64,000 nt of DNA from Bacillota bacterium (GCA_023412215.1 JAEYNX010000006.1:1-64000); one strand, 5' to 3'. Positions 18,374 through 27,475 are shown, numbered from the stretch's first letter. A program made the numbers and translations. The notes: generated by a model not told the origin, from the sequence alone.

Positions 18374-19372
18374 CTAGATTTTAAATTCGGTGTTTTCCGG
18401 TTTGGCTGCTGCCTTGGGTCTTGCCAGCTGCGGCTCGCAGGCCAGAAAGTTCTGCCCGTCGGCCTCAAACAGCTTTTTAAACTCTGCCAGCTCGTTTACC
18501 TCCATGCGCTCCACGGCGGTCTTCAGCACTGTACAGTCGGCCTCGGGGCGCGCCGCGAACGCAAGGCGCAGCACCTCCTTTTCCAGCCCTTCCTTGTAGG
18601 CTCTCCCATAGGCCGCCGCCTTTTCCAGCGTAAGAAGATGCGCCTTGACGGCCTGCCCTTCCTCTGCGGTCAGCGCGCTGTTGCCCAGCTTTTTAAAGAC
18701 CTCTTCCATTCCCATTTCTCCTTCCTCCATGCGGTAGGCCTTGGATACCCCCGCGCCCGGCTGTGCGGGCACCGCCACAAACGACCACTCGTAGGCGTCC
18801 GTGGGCTTATCGAGGATGCGGTGGCAGACACCGCCGTTTACCGCCTCACCCGGCTTGTGGGCACAGGGGCCCTGCAGAAGGTTCTGCCCGCATACCGAGC
18901 AGCGAACCTCTTTCACCGCGCACCCCACGCTCACCTCTTTTTTAATGCCCGCCTCGATCTCGGCGATCAGTGATGCGTTCTTCTCGCTTCTTAGCATATA
19001 CGCGCGCGCCTTAAGGGCGTGGTAGGTCTCGCCCGCCTGGGTGGTTCGAGCGGCATCTTGAATCACCTCGCAGCGGAAGATGCGCGCCGTCTGGTGCTCG
19101 GCCTTGGGGTTGTGGTCAAAGATGCCGCTTTTGCCCAAAAACAGCCCTGCCACCACCTCGAGCGCGGGGATGCTGAACCGCTCGCCGTCGCGGTCGATCT
19201 CGTTATCGCACAGCACCACCGAGAAGACGAACACCTCCTCCGCCGCAAGGGGTCGTAAGGTGTAGCGGTTAATCTCCGCCAGTTCCCCGCCGCCGGCAAT
19301 CATCCCGCCCGCGACTTGTTTGACTGTGTATCGCTTTTCCGTAAATCTCCCCCCTTTACAGTTCCTTTTCAA
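18374..19372 (-). CDS. Phage prohead protease/scaffold-like protein
   Basis: 332 residues. The first two thirds contain SIPALEVVAGLFLGKSGIFDHN, IKKEVSVGCAVKEVRC, a zinc-knuckle-like CSVCGQNLLQGPCAHK and DAYEWSFVAVPAQPGAG, characteristic of capsid maturation proteases (XkdF type). The last third (YKEGLEKEVLRLAFAA...ELAEFKKLFEA) is helical and scaffold-like. The start is uncertain: the furthest in-frame codon is TTG at 19372, overlapping the portal end, while the best ribosome site (AGGGGGGAG) lies downstream of it with no clear start codon. Confidence 0.65.
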   Translation of the reverse strand: MKRNCKGGRFTEKRYTVKQVAGGMIAGGGELAEINRYTLRPLAAEEVFVFSVVLCDNEIDRDGERFSIPALEVVAGLFLGKSGIFDHNPKAEHQTARIFRCEVIQDAARTTQAGETYHALKARAYMLRSEKNASLIAEIEAGIKKEVSVGCAVKEVRCSVCGQNLLQGPCAHKPGEAVNGGVCHRILDKPTDAYEWSFVAVPAQPGAGVSKAYRMEEGEMGMEEVFKKLGNSALTAEEGQAVKAHLLTLEKAAAYGRAYKEGLEKEVLRLAFAARPEADCTVLKTAVERMEVNELAEFKKLFEADGQNFLACEPQLARPKAAAKPENTEFKI

Positions 19373-20507
19373 GCTTTTTTGCCTGTGCGAGCATCAGCCT
19401 TGCCCGCGCTTCCTCCACCGCGTCCTGCAGGTTGATGGTCTCCCACACGATCCCCGGCTCACAGGCGATGCCGCACAGCCGCAGGTGCAGCCGCGCAATC
19501 CGCAATATTGCCGGGGTAACCAGCCTGCGGTAGCTTTCCAGCTCGCTGGTAAGCATGTCCGCCTGCTGGGCGCTCATGCGCTCGGTGGTGCTCCAGCTTA
19601 AGCCCAGCATAAACGGCGGGATACCGGTTTTCGCCACGATCTGCTCGAGCATCTGCCGCACCGGCACCTGCGAGTCGAGCACCTGATTGTCGGCGCCGAT
19701 CACCTTGATACTCACATCCCCCACCGCGATGAAGTCCTTGACCTTTCCGCTGCCGCTGCTCATGGCCTGTGCCCATTCCCGCGCTATCTGCAGGGCGCGT
19801 TCCTTGGCAAAGGCCTTGTCGGGCGCGCTCTCGCCCGGCTTGTAGGTGACGGCAAACCGCAGGTTGTCCACCCGCTCGAAGTTCTGCCCGATGCTGTTGT
19901 AGATTTTTAAGAGCACCGAGCACACAAACGGCAGGCTGTGCAACAGCGATGTTCCGCGCACCTCGCCGCATTTGGGGTTCAGCACCGCGTGCACAATCAG
20001 CTCGGGGTGCTGTACCGGCCTTGGGGCAAGCCCCTCGCGCACGCACAGCTCGGTGCGCAGGGTACCCTTGTTCTGCAAAATCTCAAGGCCCTCGAGCGGC
20101 GCGTTGTAGAGCGCCGCGATGCGGTCGCGCCCGCGCGAAAGCACCATCTCGCCCGCCGTGTTGCCGTAGCAGAGCAGCGAGTCGAGGTAGGCCGATACAA
20201 AGGCATAGATGCCCTCGCCGCCGCCCGCTACCGGCACACTGTCAAAGAACCGCTGCAGCGCGCGGTCGGCCGACTTGTCCCCGCATGCGGGCGCAAAGGT
20301 TCCCACTAGGCGTACGATCTTCTCTATCGCCGCGTCCACCACCGGCACCGCCTCGCGGATGGCGTCGTACAGCGCGTTTTCGGGGGCGGCAAGCGGCACG
20401 TAGCGGTCGAGCGCGCCAAAGCTCACCGCGCCGCCGCGCGCCGTCTGCACCGCCGAGTACCCCTCCGTATCGCCTTGCTCCGCCGCCCTCTTTTTAAATA
20501 GCCCCAA
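19356..20507 (-). CDS. Phage portal protein
   Basis: Forms the dodecameric DNA gate at the capsid vertex. The 383-residue protein starts at TTG 20507, six bases after AGGAGGT; the longer ATG frame starts in leader sequence. Portal-type segments include VPLAAPENALYDAIREAV near the N-terminus, LDSLLCYGNTAGEMVL, PFMLGLSWSTTERMSAQQADMLTSELESYRRLVTP and a C-terminal LMLAQAKKLEKEL helix. It follows the large terminase. Confidence 0.82.
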   Translation of the reverse strand: MGLFKKRAAEQGDTEGYSAVQTARGGAVSFGALDRYVPLAAPENALYDAIREAVPVVDAAIEKIVRLVGTFAPACGDKSADRALQRFFDSVPVAGGGEGIYAFVSAYLDSLLCYGNTAGEMVLSRGRDRIAALYNAPLEGLEILQNKGTLRTELCVREGLAPRPVQHPELIVHAVLNPKCGEVRGTSLLHSLPFVCSVLLKIYNSIGQNFERVDNLRFAVTYKPGESAPDKAFAKERALQIAREWAQAMSSGSGKVKDFIAVGDVSIKVIGADNQVLDSQVPVRQMLEQIVAKTGIPPFMLGLSWSTTERMSAQQADMLTSELESYRRLVTPAILRIARLHLRLCGIACEPGIVWETINLQDAVEEARARLMLAQAKKLEKEL

Positions 20508-20540
20508 TCTCTCACCTCCTTTATTCAGTTGCAACATCCT

Positions 20541-20565
20541 GTAGGGAACGGTCTTGACCGTTCCG
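20541..20565. repeat. Palindromic repeat unit between terminase and portal genes
   Basis: GTAGGGAACGGTC-TT-GACCGTTCCG, a member of the dispersed family and identical to the unit at 61431-61455. It lies in the roughly 100-nt gap of the phage operon. Confidence 0.85.
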
Positions 20566-20610
20566 TCTTTTAGCCTCTCTTGCTTTTTACAGACATCTAA
20601 CAACGCAAAC

Positions 20611-21867
20611 CTATGTTCTCATCGCGCTGGTGACAAAGAAATCGTCCTCTCCGCCCCCCAGCACCGTGCTCACGAAGTAGCGGATGTCGTCCATCGCGTG
20701 GTCGTTCTCCTTGATGGGCGCGTCCCGCCCGGTGCCCTCCTCCCAGCGGTAGAGTGCAAACTCGCGGATGCTGTCTTTACAGCCGGAGTCAAAGAGAATC
20801 TCCTGCCCCTTCAGCGCGTCGCACACCCGCCGTATGCCGTTGAGCACATCGTTCTTCGCCTTGATAACCTGAAAGCGCCCGTGGCGGCGGATGGTCTCGA
20901 TAAAGCTCGCCGCCGAGGGGTCTACCACTATGCCGGCAATGCTGCATGCCCCCGCGAGGGCCTCGAGCGCCTCGTAGTGCTCCTCGTCGGTTTTTTGAAA
21001 GCCCTCGCGCCGTGAATCAAAGTAATACTCCCGCACGCGGTGCCAGTGCTCCTCCGCCTCCCCCCACAGCCCGAAGGAGGACGGGTTTACCGTGCCGTAG
21101 TCGCAGGAGATATAATACCGCCCGCAGCGCTCCGGCGCGGGGCAGACGTGTAGGGCGGTTTCAAACATCGGGTACACCAGCCCCTGCGCCACCACCCAGC
21201 GCCCCTTGACAAACCGCTCGTAAAACACGCCGGAGTAAAGCGACTGGTACCGCGCGAGGATTTCGGGCGAGAGCGAGGGGTTGTCGCTCATCTCAAAGTG
21301 AAGGAACAGCGCGTTTTTCTCGTCGGCCTTCTGTATCCACTCAAGGTAAAACCAGTGGTGCGGGTGCTCGGGGTTGCAGTTGAAGAAGTACTTGGAGCCT
21401 TCCACCGAGCACCTTGCCAGCGCCTGCTCCACAAAGGAGCGCGGCATGAGCGCCACCTCGTCGAACAGCACCCCGCCCAGCGTCATGCCCTGTATAAGCG
21501 CCGCCGAGGATTCATCCTTGCCCCCGAACAGGTAAAAGCGGTTGTGCCGCCCGCCAAAAACAATGTCGAGGTAGTTTTTGCTCACGCGCTCCTCGCAGTG
21601 AAAGCCCAGCTCGCGCAGCACGCCCATGAGCGGCACCGCCACGTTGCGCCGCAGCGACGTCACCGTTTTACCGCACAGCGCAAAATCTCTGCCCGAGAAG
21701 GTGTAGAATGCCCACGCCACAAACGAGAGCGACAGGCAAAGGGTCTTGCCGCTGCGCACCGCGCCGTCGCAGATGATCGCGTCCCTGCCTTCATACGGGC
21801 TGCCCCTGCACCACCACGACAGGGCCATCAGCTGCTTTTTTGAAAAGGGGGTAAACGCTGTAGCCAT
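20611..21867 (-). CDS. Phage terminase large subunit
   Basis: ATPase and nuclease that packages DNA into proheads. 418 residues: Walker A GAVRSGKT near residue 33, Walker B-like GGVLFDEVALM near 132, and the C-terminal RNase H-like nuclease with DYGTVNPSSFGLWG near 245 and an acidic residue in IVVDPSAASF near 312. It resembles PBSX/XtmB terminases. ATG at 21867 follows AGAAAGGAATG. The domain set appears complete. Confidence 0.9.
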   Translation of the reverse strand: MATAFTPFSKKQLMALSWWCRGSPYEGRDAIICDGAVRSGKTLCLSLSFVAWAFYTFSGRDFALCGKTVTSLRRNVAVPLMGVLRELGFHCEERVSKNYLDIVFGGRHNRFYLFGGKDESSAALIQGMTLGGVLFDEVALMPRSFVEQALARCSVEGSKYFFNCNPEHPHHWFYLEWIQKADEKNALFLHFEMSDNPSLSPEILARYQSLYSGVFYERFVKGRWVVAQGLVYPMFETALHVCPAPERCGRYYISCDYGTVNPSSFGLWGEAEEHWHRVREYYFDSRREGFQKTDEEHYEALEALAGACSIAGIVVDPSAASFIETIRRHGRFQVIKAKNDVLNGIRRVCDALKGQEILFDSGCKDSIREFALYRWEEGTGRDAPIKENDHAMDDIRYFVSTVLGGGEDDFFVTSAMRT

Positions 21868-22034
21868 TTTTATGACATTCCTTTCTGGGAGTTGTGCGGT
21901 TTCGGCTTGCCGAAATTCCGGTTAAACCTAGATCCGGTCTCAGCGGATTTAGGTTTGTAACCAAAAAAGCACAAGACCCCGGTTTGGAAGATTGATCTTT
22001 CAACCTACTCCCTTCTTTTAATGCGAAATTGCAT

Positions 22035-22059
22035 GGCGAACACGCGGGTTCGCCCCTAC
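22035..22059. repeat. Palindromic repeat overlapping the terS stop codon
   Basis: GGCGAAC..GTTCGCC with a CTAC end. On the minus strand the unit reads GTAGGGGCGAACC and its TAG is the stop codon of the small terminase gene. Confidence 0.8.
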
Positions 22060-22571
22060 CGCACGCCTTCGTCATCCTCCCCGTGGGTATTCAGGGCGCT
22101 TACCCCCTTCTCGAGGGCGGCGTAGAAGGGCGCGGCCCCGTCGGCCTTCTGCTCGCTTTCCAGCGCTGCCAGCGCCTCGAGCGCCTTTAGGCGGTCGTAG
22201 AACTTAATCTCAAACCCGCCGCCCTTGGGCCGCTTGATCTCGGCAATCGAGAACAGGTCGAGCCTTTCGGGGTTTACGGCGCCCGCGTCCTCGGCAAGCA
22301 GCAGGCTAACGGCGTCGGCAATGCTGCCGAAGGCCAGCCGCTCCAACCCCTTGCGCACATTCTTGGCACTTCCCTTCCGCTCCGTCAGCTCGCCGATACG
22401 CGCGCAAACCTCCGCCTTTTTTAGCAGCCTTGCCGCCGAATACTCCGCCAGCAGCGGGTTAAACCCCGCCTTTACCGCCGCCTCTCTTGCGTTCTGCGTC
22501 GCGGCATAGTGCCAGCAAAAAAACTCCTCGCGTCGGGTAAGGGGCTTATAGTCACTGTTTTTGATGCTCAT
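22056..22571 (-). CDS. Phage terminase small subunit
   Basis: DNA-recognition subunit of the packaging motor. About 171 residues, with the terminase_2-type N-terminal HTH: TRREEFFCWHYAATQNAREAAVKAGFNP, then AARLLKKAEVCARIGEL, followed by a helical region. ATG 22571 (or GTG 22574) lies close to GGAGGTG. The last codon is followed by a TAG that belongs to a palindromic repeat, so the native C-terminus may have been replaced. Confidence 0.85.
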   Translation of the reverse strand: MSIKNSDYKPLTRREEFFCWHYAATQNAREAAVKAGFNPLLAEYSAARLLKKAEVCARIGELTERKGSAKNVRKGLERLAFGSIADAVSLLLAEDAGAVNPERLDLFSIAEIKRPKGGGFEIKFYDRLKALEALAALESEQKADGAAPFYAALEKGVSALNTHGEDDEGVR

Positions 22572-23112
22572 CACCTCCGCTTTCCTTCATCTATAGGGCC
22601 GAAAGGGGAGTGAGTTGCATAGTTTTATGGGGAAAATAGAATTTTTTCTTTAGATTTAATAATCCCCACCCCCTGCCCCTCCCATTTTCAACTGTTGCCT
22701 GTTAACAGGTTCGCAAAATGGGAGGGGGAATAGAAACGAGGGGGCCTCGCCCCCTCGTGCACCTCCATATTTGTATCGATGACGCCTATCGTGCAGAACG
22801 GCCTGTGTGCCGCTGCTGCCTTAAAAATGTAGGGGACGGCGTCCTCGACGTCCCGCATATTATCCTGCGCCAAAGGAGTGTAGTCGTAGGGGCGATTATC
22901 AATCGCCCGCGACTTTTCGCCATACCTCCGCCCTGTCCCTACAATACATTTCTTGCATAGACGCACTGTGTGCGTCTGCGCATTTTATGCGCCTGCGTAC
23001 TGTGCACGCCCGGGGTTACTCCACCCTTACCCGACGGGAGAAGCAAAGCCCCTTACCCTGCCGCATATAAGCCGGACGCATTAAATCGCCCCCTGCAATC
23101 TCTTTACAGCAC
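22572..23112. other. Gene-free region upstream of the terminase genes
   Basis: No gene is seen. Perfect 13-bp arms CCCCTCCCATTTT (22676-22688) / AAAATGGGAGGGG (22715-22727) enclose CCTGTTAACAGG. CGAGGGGGC..GCCCCCTCG follows at 22738-22758. Palindromic family units lie at 22829-22856 (GGGGACGGC..GACGTCCC) and 22886-22911 (GGGGCGATT..AATCGCCC). The first structure, about 100 nt upstream of terS, is placed where packaging sites or phage promoters can lie. Confidence 0.6.
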
Positions 23113-23148
23113 AAAAAGGAACGCCCCTTTTCAGGAGTGCTCCTTCTG
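23113..23148 (-). terminator. Second copy of the ribosomal-operon terminator
   Basis: 35 of 36 bases match 24909-24944. On the minus strand it folds as GGAGCACTCC..GGGGCGTTCC followed by TTTTT. The two copies bracket the AT-rich island as direct repeats. Confidence 0.85.
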
Positions 23149-23504
23149 TACTTCGATGTTTATTTAACATTATTCACCTTCATGTATTCCTCAAACGTAC
23201 CGACTATACCGTGTCGGAATTTGACCTTCCGCTGGAGTAAGCATAACCATAAAAGTAACAATAGATTTATTAACGCGTTTTGCCAGATACAACCCTCTTT
23301 GGGGGCTATATTATTCTTTGAGTTTCAAATTCCGCCTTACATTGGTATTGTAAAGAAAGTAGTAAGCATAACCTGCTGCTTTAGTGATTAGCATCAAATT
23401 TACATATGTTAGCAGTTCATTAATTATTTAGAAAATTATTGCAACTACTAGGATTCTGTACTAATATGTAATTGTAATATAATGAGTTTCAGGGGGAAAT
23501 AATA
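23149..23504. other. AT-rich gene-free leader of the island
   Basis: Much more AT-rich than the surrounding chromosome. No convincing gene. A TATAAT box at 23478-23483 lies 22 nt upstream of the lipoprotein start. The hexamer 17 bases further up (TTCTGT) is a weak -35. Confidence 0.5.
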
Positions 23505-23939
23505 GTGAAAATTTCATTTATCTTATTTGTATTCTGTTTTTTAGTGGGCTGCGCAAATCAAGGTAGCTTAAGCCAATTAAATCCAGACTCCTCTTTTAGC
23601 CAATTAAATCAGGAGTCTTCACAAGCTAGTAGTTTAAGTAATACATCTTCTGCTGCTGATTCTGAGATTTACTCAATAGAAATTGCTGAAGACTATGATT
23701 CTATTCTAGAAATAGGTGAACAAACTGAATTAAAATACACTTATACTGGATACAAGGAACCCATAATATCATTTTCTTCAGAAGACAAGGATGTTGTAAC
23801 CATAAGTAATGAGGGCATCGTAACAGCAAAGAATGCCGGTATTGGTAGCATAGTTATTCTTATAAAAGAATCAGATAATACTAATTCTAAAATACAAAGG
23901 GCTACCTTTGATGTTAGGCTAAAGGAGACAGATAATTAA
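23505..23939 (+). CDS. Lipoprotein with a bacterial Ig-like domain
   Basis: 144 residues starting at GTG after CAGGGGGAAATAATA. The signal peptide ends in the lipobox LVGC (Cys near residue 15), so the protein is probably anchored to the outer face of the membrane. A Ser/Gln/Asn-rich linker with a short internal repeat (SQLNPDSS / SQLNQESS) spans about 20-50. The C-terminal half (ISFSSEDKDVVTISNEGIVTAKNAGIG) matches a BIG2-type Ig-like fold. It lies in the AT-rich island ahead of two secreted proteins. Its binding partner is unknown. Confidence 0.8.
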   Translation: MKISFILFVFCFLVGCANQGSLSQLNPDSSFSQLNQESSQASSLSNTSSAADSEIYSIEIAEDYDSILEIGEQTELKYTYTGYKEPIISFSSEDKDVVTISNEGIVTAKNAGIGSIVILIKESDNTNSKIQRATFDVRLKETDN

Positions 23940-23992
23940 AATTAATTGAATAAGAAGTAAGTTAATGAAACCAAAAAGAAAAGGAGTAAGTT

Positions 23993-24343
23993 ATGAAAAG
24001 AAAAGGATTCATTTCGCTCATATTGGCAATTGTATTTATGCTTTGTATTCCTGTTTCAACTTTTGCATTAGGAGCTCCATCTGAATCTCATAATACAGAG
24101 GATACTATTATAACTCCGTTTTGGCTGTATCAGGAAGAAGCTCAGCGTCAACGTACGTATAATATAAATGAGACGCACCCATCATATATTTTCGTAGAAC
24201 AATATACCGGAAGTAATGACTCTAATGGTAATCCCATAATTCTGAAGGGTACACTCTATGAAAGCGAAGTTTTATTGAATTATCCTGCTACAGGGCAAAA
24301 AACGGTATTATACCAAGGAACATTAAGTGCTTGGGTTGTATGA
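23993..24343 (+). CDS. Small secreted protein of unknown function
   Basis: 116 residues with a clear Sec signal peptide (FISLILAIVFMLCIPVSTFALG), then an acidic stretch ending DTIITPF, then a roughly 65-residue Tyr/Thr-rich domain ending VLYQGTLSAWVV. Family unrecognised. ATG at 23993 follows AAAAGGAGTAAGTT. It shares layout with the next gene: signal peptide, acidic spacer, II-x-PF and a closing YxGTLS motif. This suggests a related pair, perhaps exported peptides or cell-surface factors. Confidence 0.75.
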   Translation: MKRKGFISLILAIVFMLCIPVSTFALGAPSESHNTEDTIITPFWLYQEEAQRQRTYNINETHPSYIFVEQYTGSNDSNGNPIILKGTLYESEVLLNYPATGQKTVLYQGTLSAWVV

Positions 24344-24370
24344 ATTATGCTATAAGAAGGAGTGCGTATT

Positions 24371-24829
24371 GTGAGAAAAAAGATTTCTGTTATTAACTTG
24401 ATCATCGTTATATTGGTTTTAATATTAACTACGCCTGTTTTTGCGATTGATCAAAACATAGTAGACAATACTCCCACAATTCATATCTCGGGGCCGAAAG
24501 ATATTTTAGTGCTAACAGAAGATGATATAGTAAACGGTTATAATTTTATTATCCCCCCATATTTTAACGAAAATTTAGATGAAAATGAAATAATAGAACC
24601 GTTTTCATATGGTGCTACATATAAAAAGACTATAACTATTTTTGCCATACATGAATATCCAAACCCTAGTTTTGAAGATTGGCCCCAATCAGTTTGGTAT
24701 ACTGAAACTTCTCCTGTAGGTAACACTGCAAGTGGTGACCTGTACCTTACAAATGTTACGAGAGTACCGGGCCAAGGAAGCCAGTGGCACTTAACATATT
24801 CTGGAACGTTATCATACTTACATCCATAA
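24371..24829 (+). CDS. Small secreted protein, related in layout to its neighbour
   Basis: 152 residues from GTG 24371 (AGAAGGAG nine bases upstream; a GTG at 24362 is too close). A strong signal peptide (VINLIIVILVLILTTPVFA) is followed by an acidic pro-like region ending NEIIEPF and a C-terminal beta-type domain ending LTYSGTLSYLHP. The junction motif and closing YSGTLS parallel the upstream gene. AT-rich codon use differs strongly from nearby chromosomal genes. Function unknown. Confidence 0.75.
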   Translation: MRKKISVINLIIVILVLILTTPVFAIDQNIVDNTPTIHISGPKDILVLTEDDIVNGYNFIIPPYFNENLDENEIIEPFSYGATYKKTITIFAIHEYPNPSFEDWPQSVWYTETSPVGNTASGDLYLTNVTRVPGQGSQWHLTYSGTLSYLHP

Positions 24830-24908
24830 TTTAAATAATAATGATTAAGTTACAAATCAAGTCTATATGGACAAGATTTTGGGCATTTTCAGATGCGATT
24901 AGACCCGA

Positions 24909-24944
24909 AAAAAGGAGCGCCCCTTTTCAGGAGTGCTCCTTCTG
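24909..24944 (-). terminator. Terminator of the S10-spc-alpha operon
   Basis: On the minus strand: GGAGCACTCC-TGAAAA-GGGGCGCTCC followed by TTTTTT, about 30 nt after the rplQ stop. A near-identical copy lies 1.8 kb further on. Confidence 0.9.
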
Positions 24945-24974
24945 CGTTCGCGAACGCATACTATCGTAAACTTA

Positions 24975-25325
24975 TTAGATCAGTTCGATAATTGCCATCT
25001 CGGCTGCGTCGCCGCGGCGAGGGCCGGTTTTGATGACGCGGGTGTAGCCGCCGTTCTTATCCGCATACTTGGGGGCTATCTCGTCAAAAACCTTCTTTGC
25101 CACCGATTCCTTGGTAATGAAGGCATAAACCTGACGCTTGGAGTGGAGGGTAGACGTTTTGCCGATTGTGATTAACTTCTCGGCTACCGCCCTAACCTCC
25201 TTCGCCCTTGTTACAGTGGTTTCTATCTTGCCGTTTTCCAAAAGGTAGGTTACCATTGCTCTTAACATGGCTCTTCTCTGGTCAGTAGTTCTGCCGAGTT
25301 TTCTGGTACCGGGCATCGAATTCAC
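24975..25325 (-). CDS. rplQ: Ribosomal protein L17
   Basis: Large-subunit protein near the exit tunnel and last gene of the superoperon. 116 residues, the normal length, starting [21 protein letters not shown] after an apparent one- or two-residue extension (MNS). It contains the family segments [26 protein letters not shown] and [22 protein letters not shown]. The terminator follows about 30 nt downstream. Confidence 0.97.
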   Translation of the reverse strand: MNSMPGTRKLGRTTDQRRAMLRAMVTYLLENGKIETTVTRAKEVRAVAEKLITIGKTSTLHSKRQVYAFITKESVAKKVFDEIAPKYADKNGGYTRVIKTGPRRGDAAEMAIIELI

Positions 25326-25374
25326 TCCTTTACCTGGTTAATGAATGTTTCGTTGTGCCTGTAGTAAAAGCGGG

Positions 25375-26325
25375 TTAGTCTTCCTCTTTATTAAGGTTAA
25401 ACCCGAGCGCCTGAAGCTTAAGCACTACCTCTTCAAGCGATTTTTTGCCAAGGTTGCGAACCTTCATCATGTCTTCCTCACTCTTGTTGATGAGGTCCTG
25501 CACCGTGTTGATGCCTGCCCGCTTCAAGCAGTTGAAGGAACGAACAGACAGGTCAAGTTCCTCAATGGTCATCTCAAGAACCTTTTCAATACCGCTATCG
25601 CTCTTTTCGACCATAATCTCGGTATGATATGCCTCATCCGAGAGGTCAGCGAACAGATTGAGATGGTCGTTGAGGACCTTGGCTGCGAGAGATACGGCTT
25701 CCTTCGCCGAGATGGTTCCGTCTGTCCATACCTCAAGCGTTAACTTGTCATAGTCGGTAATCTGGCCTACACGGGTATTCTCCACATTGTAGTTTACCTT
25801 TAACACGGGCGTGTAGATGCTGTCCACCGGAATCACACCGATCGTGGATTGCAGGTTCTGCTTGTTTCTTTCCGCCGGAACATACCCGCGCCCCCTGTCG
25901 AGGGTGATTTCCATATACAGCTTAGCACCCGCGGCAAGTGTCGCAATGTGCATCGCGGGGTCAAGGATCTCAACCTCGGAGTTTGCTTTAATGCTGCCGG
26001 CAGTTACTTCACATTCGCCCTCTGCGTCGATGTAAACCGTGGTGGGCGCGTCGCCGTAAAGCTTCGCGGTAAGCCCTTTGATGTTTAAGATGATCTCGGT
26101 TACATCTTCCTTAACGCCGGGAATTGTGGAGAACTCGTGTTGTATTCCGTCAATCTTTACCGATGTGACGGCAACACCAGGAAGCGAGGAGAGCAGCACG
26201 CGCCTCAGACTGTTCCCAAGTGTTGTTCCAAAGCCGCGCTCCAGCGGCTCTACAACGAACATACCATAAGAACCGTCCGATTGCAGGTCAACCGTGTCGA
26301 TTTTTGGCTTTTCGATCTCTATCAT
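25375..26325 (-). CDS. rpoA: RNA polymerase alpha subunit
   Basis: Dimerising scaffold of RNA polymerase. 316 residues: the N-terminal domain with [23 protein letters not shown] near 30-50, and the C-terminal DNA/activator-binding domain with [22 protein letters not shown] and [14 protein letters not shown]. Standard position between rpsD and rplQ. Confidence 0.97.
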   Translation of the reverse strand: MIEIEKPKIDTVDLQSDGSYGMFVVEPLERGFGTTLGNSLRRVLLSSLPGVAVTSVKIDGIQHEFSTIPGVKEDVTEIILNIKGLTAKLYGDAPTTVYIDAEGECEVTAGSIKANSEVEILDPAMHIATLAAGAKLYMEITLDRGRGYVPAERNKQNLQSTIGVIPVDSIYTPVLKVNYNVENTRVGQITDYDKLTLEVWTDGTISAKEAVSLAAKVLNDHLNLFADLSDEAYHTEIMVEKSDSGIEKVLEMTIEELDLSVRSFNCLKRAGINTVQDLINKSEEDMMKVRNLGKKSLEEVVLKLQALGFNLNKEED

Positions 26326-26400
26326 CTAAAACCCTCCTATCAGGCAGACATAAGCCTGCCGGTTAATACGCTTTCCCTTGCCGATTTTATATCTTCGCTG

Positions 26401-27027
26401 TTACCTGGAGTAAAGCTCGACAATAAGATGTTCAGCAACATCCAGATCAATATCCTCGCGGTTGGGCATGGTAACAAACTTCGCCTTGAGCGCGTCGCGG
26501 TTTAAGTCGAGCCACTGGGGAACGGGTCTTGCGCCGTTCTTCTCGATGATGCTCTTAAACTTATCGCTGCTCTTGCTCTTTTCGGTAACGGCAATCTCGT
26601 CGCCAACCTTCAAAAGGTAAGAAGGAATGTTTACCTTGCCGCCGTTTACGGTGTAGTGGCCATGCAGCACGAGCTGCCTTGCCTCTGCACGGGAGTTTGC
26701 AAGCCCAAGCCTGTAAACAATGTTATCCAGACGGCTCTCGAGTATTCTCAACAGGTTTTCGCCCGTCATGCCCTGGCGGCGCTCGGCCATCTCAAAGTAC
26801 TTCGCAAACTGGCTTTCAAGCACGCCGTAGTAGCGTCTGGCCGTCTGCTTTGCACGCAGCTGAATGCCGTATTCCGAGCTCTTTTTACGAGCCTGGCCGT
26901 GCTGGCCGGGAACATAGGAACGGCGGGTTACAGCGCACTTATCGGTGTAGCATCTCTCGCCCTTTAAAAACAGCTTCTGGCCCTCGCGGCGGCACATTCT
27001 GCATACTGCATCGGTATATCTTGCCAT
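26401..27027 (-). CDS. rpsD: Ribosomal protein S4
   Basis: Primary 16S rRNA-binding protein. 208 residues with an N-terminal zinc-binding set (CRMCRREG...CYTDKC, the C+ form) and the S4 RNA-binding domain ([26 protein letters not shown]). A 75-nt gap precedes rpoA. Confidence 0.97.
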   Translation of the reverse strand: MARYTDAVCRMCRREGQKLFLKGERCYTDKCAVTRRSYVPGQHGQARKKSSEYGIQLRAKQTARRYYGVLESQFAKYFEMAERRQGMTGENLLRILESRLDNIVYRLGLANSRAEARQLVLHGHYTVNGGKVNIPSYLLKVGDEIAVTEKSKSSDKFKSIIEKNGARPVPQWLDLNRDALKAKFVTMPNREDIDLDVAEHLIVELYSR

Positions 27028-27051
27028 TTGGTTACACCTCCTGTTTGCTCA

Positions 27052-27456
27052 TTATACACGTCTGCGCTTTGGCGGGCGGCAGCCGTTGTGCGGAATGGGG
27101 GTAACATCCTTAATCATGCTAACCTCAAGCCCCGCGGATTGCAGCGCGCGGATAGCAGCCTCACGGCCTGCACCCGGGCCCTTCACAAAAACCTCTACGG
27201 TTTTCAAGCCATGCTCCATCGCGGCGCGGGCTGCGGTCTCTGCAGCGGACTGAGCGGCAAACGGAGTGGACTTTCTGGAACCCCTGAAGCCCAAGCCGCC
27301 GGAGCTTGCCCACGAGATGGCGTTGCCCTGCACGTCTGTGATGGTGACAATGGTGTTGTTGAAGGTGGACTGGATATGAACGGCGCCACGCTCGATATTC
27401 TTGCGCTCACGGCGTCTGCGAGGCGCCGCTTTTTTTGCAACTTGTTGCTTTGCCAT
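27052..27456 (-). CDS. rpsK: Ribosomal protein S11
   Basis: Small-subunit platform protein, 134 residues, with the core motifs [17 protein letters not shown] and [19 protein letters not shown] and the basic C-terminus [11 protein letters not shown]. Normal order rpsM-rpsK-rpsD. Confidence 0.97.
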   Translation of the reverse strand: MAKQQVAKKAAPRRRRERKNIERGAVHIQSTFNNTIVTITDVQGNAISWASSGGLGFRGSRKSTPFAAQSAAETAARAAMEHGLKTVEVFVKGPGAGREAAIRALQSAGLEVSMIKDVTPIPHNGCRPPKRRRV

Positions 27457-27475
27457 CGAATCAAATCCTCCCTAG

